Assembly (NCBI GenBank): GCA_944320685.1
Contig: CALUIK010000001.1
Span: forward strand, 744,001 to 808,000
Source: an uncultured Alistipes sp.
GTDB taxonomy: Bacteria > Bacteroidota > Bacteroidia > Bacteroidales > Rikenellaceae
Direction: 5' to 3'
DNA length: 64,000 bases
In this document: positions 58,031 to 64,000 of the stretch, piece after piece
Numbering within the stretch: the stretch's first letter is position 1
Layout: every line of letters starts with the position of its first letter
Notes under the pieces: generated by a model
The model's input: only the letters and a program-made list of their open reading frames with translations
The model's database searches: none
What the model was told of the DNA's origin: nothing
Made by a program: the position numbers and the translations under genes

Positions 58031-58528
58031 ATGGCGCCGGAACAGTCTATGGAGCGTAACGAGGAGGAGTTCGCAAAGGTGGTCGAACAGTACAAGGCGG
58101 TTATATACAAGGTGTGCAGCATGTACGCCGACGGCCGCGACGAGATGGCCGACTACTGTCAGGAGGTGTTGATGAACATGTGGCGGGGATGGGGCTCTTT
58201 CCGCGGCGAGTGTGCGCTTTCGACGTGGGTCTACCGTGTGGCGCTCTATACGTGCGTGTCGTTCGTGCGGCGCAAGTGTTCGCGGCCGCGCAGCATGGCC
58301 CTCACCATCGACATGCCGGTTGCCGATGACGGGGATCGCGCGCCCATGTTGCGTGAATTGTACAGGCTCATAGGGCGTTTGAACCGTCTTGACCGTGCTC
58401 TGATACTGTTGTGGCTCGATGAGCGGCCCTATGCCGAGATAGCCGAGATCATGGGTATCTCGAAGGCCAACGTGGCGGTGAAGATCATGCGCATCAAGGA
58501 GCGGCTCAAACGCATGAGCGAGGAGTGA
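58031..58528 (+). CDS. ECF sigma factor
   Basis: A 165-residue sigma-70 family protein of the extracytoplasmic function class. Region 2 (about residues 15-80) contains DYCQEVLMNMWRGWGSF and STWVYRVALYT; region 4 (about 110-160) has the helix-turn-helix IAEIMGISKANVAVKIMRIKERL. An internal Met at 58049 would shorten it by six residues. The gene is 43 nt upstream of a membrane protein that could be its anti-sigma. It is the first gene right of the proposed origin. Confidence 0.9.
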   Translation: MAPEQSMERNEEEFAKVVEQYKAVIYKVCSMYADGRDEMADYCQEVLMNMWRGWGSFRGECALSTWVYRVALYTCVSFVRRKCSRPRSMALTIDMPVADDGDRAPMLRELYRLIGRLNRLDRALILLWLDERPYAEIAEIMGISKANVAVKIMRIKERLKRMSEE

Positions 58529-58570
58529 GGCCGTGCGTGTTGTATAGGGTGGAAAAAGATCGAAAACGAT

Positions 58571-59212
58571 ATGGCTGGATTGGATATTGACGGGATACGG
58601 CGCGAGTGGTCGGAGCTGACCCGGCGCGTGGAGCGCGGGGCGGTGGTCCCGCCCGAGATGCTTCGCCGTTCGGTACGCGGCGACTCGGCGGTGCTTCGCC
58701 GTTACGGCTGGGTGAACCTTGTCGGCGGAGTGGTGGTGATACCCTTCGTGTTGTGGTATGTGGCGGACGTTTACGGCTTGGGCGTCTTCTTCTGGCTCCT
58801 GCTTGCGGGGCTGGCGGCCGCGACGGCGTTCTCCGTATACCAGATCGTGGTCTACAACCGTGCCGGCCGGATGAATGCGGGCGTTGTGCAGTATGCCGAG
58901 GCTGTGGTGCGGTATATGCGTGTGGAGCGCATCATGACCATCGTCATATACGTGTATATGTTTTGCCTGATGATGTATATGCTTGTGGATGGCATCTTCG
59001 GCGATGGCGGTACGGAGGATGTGTCCATGTTCGTCAGATGCCTTGCGGCGTCCTTGGCCATATTTGCCGTGGGCGTGGCGATCTCGCTGAGGATAATGCG
59101 GTGGGAGCAGGGCAAACTCCGCCGCCTGAACGAGGCCGCGCGGCAGATCGAGGATTTTTTGAGTGAAGGGGATGGCACGTCCTGTGAGGATGGTGGCGCC
59201 TGCGGGGAGTGA
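58571..59212 (+). CDS. Membrane protein, possible partner of the ECF sigma factor
   Basis: A 213-residue protein with four hydrophobic helices (roughly residues 48-66, 71-95, 121-143 and 151-172). The first 45 residues are cytosolic and charged, and the C-terminal 40 residues are hydrophilic, with a helical RRLNEAARQIEDFL. It does not show a zinc anti-sigma HxxxCxxC motif. Its placement 43 nt after the ECF sigma factor suggests it acts as, or with, its anti-sigma. I know no family name for it. Confidence 0.7.
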   Translation: MAGLDIDGIRREWSELTRRVERGAVVPPEMLRRSVRGDSAVLRRYGWVNLVGGVVVIPFVLWYVADVYGLGVFFWLLLAGLAAATAFSVYQIVVYNRAGRMNAGVVQYAEAVVRYMRVERIMTIVIYVYMFCLMMYMLVDGIFGDGGTEDVSMFVRCLAASLAIFAVGVAISLRIMRWEQGKLRRLNEAARQIEDFLSEGDGTSCEDGGACGE

Positions 59213-59235
59213 CCGCACTTAGGTATGTGGCATGG

Positions 59236-59269
59236 GCCGCCGCTCTCCATTTTTTGGGGGAGCGGCGGC
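59236..59269. terminator. Hairpin terminator between convergent genes
   Basis: Stem of 10-13 bp (59236-59248 with 59257-59269), with a T-run in the loop. It lies between the membrane protein gene and the phosphoesterase gene. Confidence 0.65.
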
Positions 59270-59306
59270 TTCGGTCTCTGCGGCCTTTGCCGATGGGTGT
59301 CGTGCG

Positions 59307-61172
59307 TTATTTGTCGTGTGCGGCGGTGCGTGATATGCGCCATACCGTCCCCTCGATGAGGGAGAGGTAAACGGTGCCGTCGTCGTCGCGTTCAAAGCCG
59401 TTCACGGCGGAGCGCCCGAGGCGCCGCACCCATAGCAGGCGCCCCGTGGCGGCATCGACTGCGGCGACCATGCCGCGGCGCGAGGCGGCATATACCGTTC
59501 CGAGGCTTTCGATGACGATGCAGGGGGTGTGTTCGTATCCGAATGTGAGGTCCGTAACCCAGCGCAGGGAGTAGGTGTCGGCCGTGGCGTCGACGGCGAT
59601 AAGCTCTCCGTCCATGGTGCGGGCGTATACGGTGGTACTGTCGGCCGAGACGCCGAGGCTCTCGCGCACGGTGCGATCCTTCACGCGCCATACCGTCTTG
59701 CCCGTACGGCGGTCGATGGCGGTCATGAAGCGGTCGGGCGCCACGATGAAGACCTTGTCGCCGATGACGGCGGGCGAGCAGTTGCCCGGGCTGTAGAGAC
59801 GCACTCCGTTGCCGTTGTTCCAGCGCCACAGCCCTTTGCCGGTTGCGGGGTCCAGCGAGTGCAGGAATGTGTCCCATGCGCCGAATACGATGTCGCGCGA
59901 GGTGACTGAAGGGGCGGCCTGACAGTAGTTGCCGACACCTCCGTATACCCACAGGAGACGGCGCGTTCGGGTATCTACGGCCTCGAACGACTTGAAACCG
60001 CCCTGATAGAGTACGCCGCCGCGGACAACACCGTCGGCGACATATGGTCCGCGGCCCGTGTGTTCGGCGCGTATGCGGCCGCCGCGGGCGGAGATCCACA
60101 GCAGGCGCCCGTCCGATGCGGGGACTATGACGTCCCTGCCTGCGGGTGCGGGGCGCGAGAAGAGTGGCCCGTCGGTCTGCATGCTCCACAGCTCGCGCCC
60201 GTCGCGCTTGCGCAGGGCCTTGGCGCGGCCGAGCGAGTTGCCGAAATACAGGCGGCGGCGGTCTATTCCGATACGCGTGAATATCGAGGCCTCGTCGCGG
60301 TGCAGTAATTCTATGCTGTATCCCGCGGGCTGCTCCCATGCGGCGTCCTCCCTTGCCGCGGCGGGCTTCACGCTGTCGTCCACGGCGAATGCCTCGACGA
60401 TGGACGGCTCCTCCCCGAGGGGCACGTTCCACTGCCGCAGAGTGTCGCGCGAGATCTCTATAAGGGTGTAGCCGTAGTCGCCGTACGGGCCCGGCATGTG
60501 GAGCGAGCGGTTTATGAGGCCGTCGATGCCAGCGGAGCGGTACCTTTTGTAGGTGTGGTAGTGCCCGCACAGATGCGCGGCCGTGCGGTACCTGACGAGA
60601 ACGTCGGCGTAATCCTCCCAGTCGTCTATGTCGTCCGTCAGCGGGTAGTGGTTCACCGAGACGACCCGCTTGCCGGGGTTGTGCATGAGCAGTGAGTCGA
60701 GCCACGCGAGGTCCTCATGTTTGACGTGGCCGTCGCCCATCTTCATGTAAGGTCCGCAGTTTATGCCGGCGAAGAGCGTTCCCCGCACCTCGAAGGCGAA
60801 GCGGTCGCGGCCCCACAGGGCGTCGAAGGTGCGGCAGGCGCTCTGCGACCAGTTGTCCTCGTGGTTTCCGGGTATGACGTACGTCGGCAGTGCTATGAGG
60901 TCGAGTATCGACTTTACGTATCGCAATTCGTCGTCGCTGCCCTCGTTAGTAAGGTCTCCGGCGACGATGACGGCGTCGGCCGCCGTGCGGTTTATCTGTG
61001 CGACGGCCTCGCGCAGGCGCTCCGCCGCCTCGGTTTCGGGCGATACATGCAGGTCGCACAGGAAGATTATCCTGACGGGTCTTTCGTCGCTCTCCGCCTG
61101 CCGGGCGTAGGCCGTGAGTCCGAGAAGCATGGCGGCGGATGCCGCGAGGATCATCATAAGTGACGGTTTCAT
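59307..61172 (-). CDS. Metallophosphoesterase fused to PQQ-like beta-propeller
   Basis: A 621-residue exported protein (signal ending in AYARQAE). Residues 30-260 are a calcineurin-like phosphoesterase with CDLHVSP, VAGDLTNEG, PGNHED, VNHYPL and CGHYH as metal ligands. From about residue 290 comes a beta-propeller of PQQ/WD-like repeats with GRELWSMQT, TRRLLWVYGG, TGKTVWRVKD and GRLLWVRR. The phosphoesterase may act on nucleotides or phospholipid-type substrates, with the propeller as a binding platform. It is convergent with the sigma/membrane pair. The fusion is uncommon. Confidence 0.85.
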   Translation of the reverse strand: MKPSLMMILAASAAMLLGLTAYARQAESDERPVRIIFLCDLHVSPETEAAERLREAVAQINRTAADAVIVAGDLTNEGSDDELRYVKSILDLIALPTYVIPGNHEDNWSQSACRTFDALWGRDRFAFEVRGTLFAGINCGPYMKMGDGHVKHEDLAWLDSLLMHNPGKRVVSVNHYPLTDDIDDWEDYADVLVRYRTAAHLCGHYHTYKRYRSAGIDGLINRSLHMPGPYGDYGYTLIEISRDTLRQWNVPLGEEPSIVEAFAVDDSVKPAAAREDAAWEQPAGYSIELLHRDEASIFTRIGIDRRRLYFGNSLGRAKALRKRDGRELWSMQTDGPLFSRPAPAGRDVIVPASDGRLLWISARGGRIRAEHTGRGPYVADGVVRGGVLYQGGFKSFEAVDTRTRRLLWVYGGVGNYCQAAPSVTSRDIVFGAWDTFLHSLDPATGKGLWRWNNGNGVRLYSPGNCSPAVIGDKVFIVAPDRFMTAIDRRTGKTVWRVKDRTVRESLGVSADSTTVYARTMDGELIAVDATADTYSLRWVTDLTFGYEHTPCIVIESLGTVYAASRRGMVAAVDAATGRLLWVRRLGRSAVNGFERDDDGTVYLSLIEGTVWRISRTAAHDK

Positions 61173-61219
61173 TGTAGGGAGTCTGTCTTTTCAATTCCTT
61201 GCGGCCTCCGCCGCCGATA

Positions 61220-61250
61220 CAAAAGTATTCTTTTTTCGGGTTTTTGGCAA
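61220..61250 (-). promoter_or_regulatory. Bacteroidetes-type promoter for the phosphoesterase-propeller gene
   Basis: On the minus strand TTG (61250-61248), 20 nt, TACTTTTG (61227-61220), about 48 nt before the start at 61172. Confidence 0.6.
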
Positions 61251-61336
61251 CGGACGCCGGCGTATGTGGCGTCCGTTGCCGTAACTCATATTTTTCGCTC
61301 GCGGCGTTTTTGGGGCCTATTTTTCGGTTTCTGTCA

Positions 61337-61366
61337 TTGTCGTGTAAAAAAATATTCATAACTTTA
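61337..61366 (+). promoter_or_regulatory. Promoter for the EF-G paralogue
   Basis: TTG (61337-61339), 19 nt, TAACTTTA (61359-61366), one base from the -7 consensus, 42 nt ahead of the start. A binding site for a global carbon-starvation regulator could not be recognised. Confidence 0.55.
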
Positions 61367-61407
61367 TAATTCGAATGTGAACCGTAAACCTAAAACTTCT
61401 ATCTGAT

Positions 61408-63561
61408 ATGAAAAATTATTCAGCCAAAGAGATCAAGAACATCGTTCTCATCGGTGCGCCCGGCACGGGAAAAACTACCCTTGCCGAAGCGATGGCCTAT
61501 GAGGGTAAGGTCATCGACCGCAGGGGTAGTATCGAGACGAACAACACGCTCTCGGACAATACGGATATCGAGCACGAATACAAGCGCTCGATCTATTCGA
61601 CCATCCTCTTCACGGAATTCATGGGGCGGAAGCTCAACATCATAGACTGCCCGGGGTCGGACGACTTCTGCGGCAGCCTCTTCTCGGCCTTCAAGGTAGG
61701 CGACGTCGGCGTAATGGTAATGAACGCCCAGAACGGATGGGAGGTGGGCGACGAGATTCAGTCGCGCTATGCCCGCATACTGAACAAGCCCGTAATCGGC
61801 GTTATCAACCAGCTCGACGGCGATAAGGCCAATTACGAGGCTATGCTGGAGGGCATACGCGCCGCCTCGCCCGTCAAGCCCGTCATCGTGCAGTACCCCG
61901 TAAGCCAAGGGGCGGGCTTCTCGTCGTTCATCGACGTGCTGATGATGAAGATGTACCACTTCACCGACGAGAACGGCACGCGCGAGGAGCTCGAAATACC
62001 GGCCGAGGAACTGGAGCGCGCCCGCGAGCTGAATCAGGAACTTACGGAGGCGGCGGCCGTCTACGACGACGCCCTCATGGAACTCTACTTCGAGAAGGGC
62101 ATGCTGACGCAGGACGACATACGTGCCGGTCTCAAGCTGGGCGTGGCCAAGCGCGATCTGATGCCCATCTTCTGCTGCAGCGGCAAGCGCGACATCGGCA
62201 CCAAGCGGCTCATGGAGTTCATCATCAACGTCGCGCCGGGCCCGCAGTCGGCGCCCAAGTTCCTCACGACCGATGGCGAGGAACTGGCGGCGGACGAGAC
62301 GCAGCCGACGGTGGCATTCGTCTTCAAGAGCCAGATCGAACAGCATATCGGCGAGATAACCTATTTCCGCGTCATCCGCGGCAAGATAACCGAGGGTATG
62401 GAGCTGGTCAACAGCCGCACCGGCAACAAGGAGAAACTGTCGCAGCTGTTCGCCGTTGCGGGCAAGAACCGCATCAAGGTCGCGGAGCTGGCTGCGGGCG
62501 ACATAGGCTGCACGGTGAAACTCAAGGGTACGCGCACGAACGACACGCTGGCCGCCGCCGCGTCGGTGGTGACGGTAGAGCCCATCGTCTTCCCCGAGCC
62601 GCGCTACCGCGCCGCTGTCAAGGCCAAGGAGCAGAGCGACGAGGAGAAGCTGGGCAAACTGCTCAACGACGCCAAGTACGAGGACCCGACAATTCTGGTA
62701 GAGTACTCGAAGGAGTTGAAACAGACCATAATACAGGGTCAGGGCGAGCACCATCTCAATATACTCAAGAGCCGCCTCGCCTCGGAGAACAAGATGGAAC
62801 TCGAATACTTCGCGCCGAAGATACCTTATCGCGAGACCATCACGAAGGTTGCGCAGGCCGACTACCGCCACAAGAAGCAGTCGGGCGGCGCGGGGCAGTT
62901 CGGCGAGGTGCACATGGTCATCGAGCCCTACTACGAGGGCATTCCCGAACCGACGCGCTACAAGGTCGCAGGCAAGGATATAACGGTCAATATCAAGGGC
63001 AAGGAGGAGTACGACCTCGAATGGGGCGGCAAACTTCAGTTCTACAACTCGATCGTGGGCGGCGCAATCGACGCGCGCTTCATGCCGGCGATCCTCAAGG
63101 GAGTGATGGAGAAGATGGACGAAGGGCCGCTTACGGGCTCCTATGCCCGTGACATACGTATCGTTGTCTACGACGGCAAGATGCACCCCGTGGATTCGAA
63201 CGAAATATCGTTCAAGCTGGCGGCGCGAAACGCCTTCAAGGAGGTTTTCCGCAATGCCGGGCCTAAGATCATGGAGCCTATATATGCCGTAGAGGTGCTG
63301 ACGCCGAGCGAGTATATGGGTGCCGTGATGAGCGACCTGCAGAACCGCCGCGCCATGATCATGGGCATGGAGTCGGACAAGGGTTTCGACCGCCTCAACG
63401 CCCGTGTGCCTCTGGCCGAGCTGTACCGTTATTCGACGTCGCTGTCGTCGATCACCTCGGGCGCCGCGACATATACGATGCAGTTCGCCTCTTACGAGCA
63501 GGTTCCCGCCGACGTGCAGGAGAGACTGCTCAAGGCCTACTCCGACACCGACGAGGATTGA
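61408..63561 (+). CDS. EF-G paralogue with altered GTPase motifs (EF-G2-like)
   Basis: A 717-residue translation elongation factor G paralogue with all five EF-G domains, including domain IV (HKKQSGGAGQFGEV). The GTPase motifs depart from canonical EF-G: G1 is GAPGTGKT (residues 16-23), G3 is DCPGSDDF with Ser84 where EF-G has the catalytic His, and G4 is NQLD (134-137). Bacteroides EF-G2, reported to support translocation without GTP hydrolysis during carbon starvation, has comparable changes as I recall. It would slow, energy-sparing translation. Monocistronic, with a starvation-type role inferred from homology. Confidence 0.9.
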   Translation: MKNYSAKEIKNIVLIGAPGTGKTTLAEAMAYEGKVIDRRGSIETNNTLSDNTDIEHEYKRSIYSTILFTEFMGRKLNIIDCPGSDDFCGSLFSAFKVGDVGVMVMNAQNGWEVGDEIQSRYARILNKPVIGVINQLDGDKANYEAMLEGIRAASPVKPVIVQYPVSQGAGFSSFIDVLMMKMYHFTDENGTREELEIPAEELERARELNQELTEAAAVYDDALMELYFEKGMLTQDDIRAGLKLGVAKRDLMPIFCCSGKRDIGTKRLMEFIINVAPGPQSAPKFLTTDGEELAADETQPTVAFVFKSQIEQHIGEITYFRVIRGKITEGMELVNSRTGNKEKLSQLFAVAGKNRIKVAELAAGDIGCTVKLKGTRTNDTLAAAASVVTVEPIVFPEPRYRAAVKAKEQSDEEKLGKLLNDAKYEDPTILVEYSKELKQTIIQGQGEHHLNILKSRLASENKMELEYFAPKIPYRETITKVAQADYRHKKQSGGAGQFGEVHMVIEPYYEGIPEPTRYKVAGKDITVNIKGKEEYDLEWGGKLQFYNSIVGGAIDARFMPAILKGVMEKMDEGPLTGSYARDIRIVVYDGKMHPVDSNEISFKLAARNAFKEVFRNAGPKIMEPIYAVEVLTPSEYMGAVMSDLQNRRAMIMGMESDKGFDRLNARVPLAELYRYSTSLSSITSGAATYTMQFASYEQVPADVQERLLKAYSDTDED

Positions 63562-63609
63562 TCCCCGCTTGCCGGAAAGGAGATGCATGCCGGTCTTCCG
63601 CTATAAGTA

Positions 63610-63675
63610 AATATCCGACGAGGGTTAACCTTATTTGGATGGCAATAAGAAATTAACTATCCGTCGTCGGATATT
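63610..63675. repeat. 12-bp inverted repeat with nested hairpin
   Basis: AATATCCGACGA (63610-63621) pairs with TCGTCGGATATT (63664-63675) around 42 nt, in which TTATT (63631-63635) can pair with AATAA (63644-63648). The structure precedes a terminator and may be part of an RNA or the EF-G gene's 3' end. Confidence 0.45.
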
Positions 63676-63682
63676 CGCCTCG

Positions 63683-63711
63683 GCCGCGCCCCGTACAGGG
63701 CGCGGCTTTTT
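63683..63711 (+). terminator. Rho-independent terminator after the EF-G paralogue
   Basis: Nine-base-pair GC stem (63683-63691 with 63698-63706), 6-nt loop, followed by five T residues (63707-63711). Confidence 0.88.
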
Positions 63712-64000
63712 CATGTTGCGGTCGGGAAGTGATCTTGCGGCGCGGCAGGGAAGGCGCGTCTCGTTTTTCGGACGCGTATATGTCGCGTTCGGTCTTTTGA
63801 CACAGGCGGGCGCCGGTTTTCTCCGTTTCGGCTTCCCGAAAATCAATTGGGGCACGATCATTGAACCTATCGGGCACGGTGCATGCGCAATGCGCCGCGG
63901 AGAGAGGCTGCGCGCCTCTCCCGGGTCAGGGCGCGCCGTGCGGAACGTCAGGCGTCGCGGCCGGGTGGTGTGCGGCCCTGCCGGCAGACTCCCGGTTACA

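Larger units (their letters stand above)
63562..64000. other. Non-coding end region, G-rich, with inverted repeats
   Basis: No convincing gene appears; short open frames are random in look. Within it lie a 12-bp inverted repeat (63610-63621 with 63664-63675) and a terminator. The + strand is G-rich, as elsewhere right of 57.8 kb. The next gene lies beyond the window. Confidence 0.5.

Noticed and set aside
61420..63588. A 722-residue minus-strand frame opposite the EF-G paralogue
   Set aside because: The + strand frame encodes a clear EF-G homologue with promoter and terminator; the reverse frame has low-complexity composition.
63631..63861. A 76-residue minus-strand frame near the window end
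   Set aside because: It runs through the terminator and inverted repeat, with no sign of coding constraint.
1..64000. tRNA, rRNA, CRISPR array or insertion sequence
   Set aside because: No GGTTCGAATCC-type T-arm in intergenic DNA, no rRNA signatures, no regularly spaced repeats and no transposase gene were found; a covariance-model search would settle small RNAs.

Overview
The window looks like chromosomal DNA from a high-GC member of the order Bacteroidales, most probably Alistipes or a close relative (Rikenellaceae). The reasons are the recurring Bacteroidetes -7 promoter box (TAnnTTTG, often with a TTG about 19-21 nt upstream), weak Shine-Dalgarno sequences, an S46 dipeptidyl-peptidase, a TonB-dependent receptor operon with DUF4857/DUF4876/DUF6850-type proteins, an EFR1-type ferredoxin, and the GC-rich codon use. 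The genus is an inference; no rRNA or tRNA gene was found.

Layout. 1-10.2 kb: housekeeping genes, with cytidine deaminase, a lipoprotein, an EamA transporter, RlmD, a SIMPL-domain protein, a tightly packed run (MBL-fold hydrolase, FkbM methyltransferase, TrmD, LpxB, FAH-family hydrolase) and Maf. 10.3-13.2 kb: a type II restriction-modification cassette (SPPY-type DNA methyltransferase, divergent XRE controller, MvaI/BcnI-type endonuclease), with a ProX-type prolyl-tRNA deacylase coupled to the methyltransferase by an ATGA overlap. 13.3-18.9 kb: minus-strand KdsC, DUF2520, YihY, a DUF486-like membrane protein, ComEC and EFR1 ferredoxin. 18.9-28.3 kb: a ten-gene phage structural cassette (portal, capsid, ClpP-like protease, tail-like proteins, holin, lysin-like protein) with no terminase, tape measure or integrase in the window. 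28.3-29.3 kb: gene-poor. 29.3-44.9 kb: a secreted YD-like protein, the VTC/DUF4956 pair, a PcrA-type helicase, endonuclease III, an S41 peptidase, a phosphoesterase, SppA, an S46 peptidase, an esterase-like hydrolase, and a lipoprotein/PepSY membrane pair.

45.0-53.9 kb: one seven-gene minus-strand operon joining a TonB receptor, a small lipoprotein, a second outer-membrane barrel, a DUF4876 lipoprotein, an ABC ATPase, its permease and a DUF4857 membrane protein. This is the best candidate for a poorly described functional system. 54.2-57.4 kb: a DUF4091-like lipoprotein and an Mrp/ApbC ATPase. 57.4-57.8 kb: an AT-rich non-coding segment packed with DnaA-box-like 9-mers, lying where intergenic DNA switches from C-rich to G-rich on the + strand; I propose it as the replication origin. 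58.0-63.6 kb: an ECF sigma factor with a membrane protein, a phosphoesterase/beta-propeller fusion, and an EF-G paralogue whose G3 motif lacks the catalytic histidine.

Most coding calls are firm at family level. Transcription signals, the origin, and the substrate or function of the TonB/ABC operon are inferences from sequence pattern and context.
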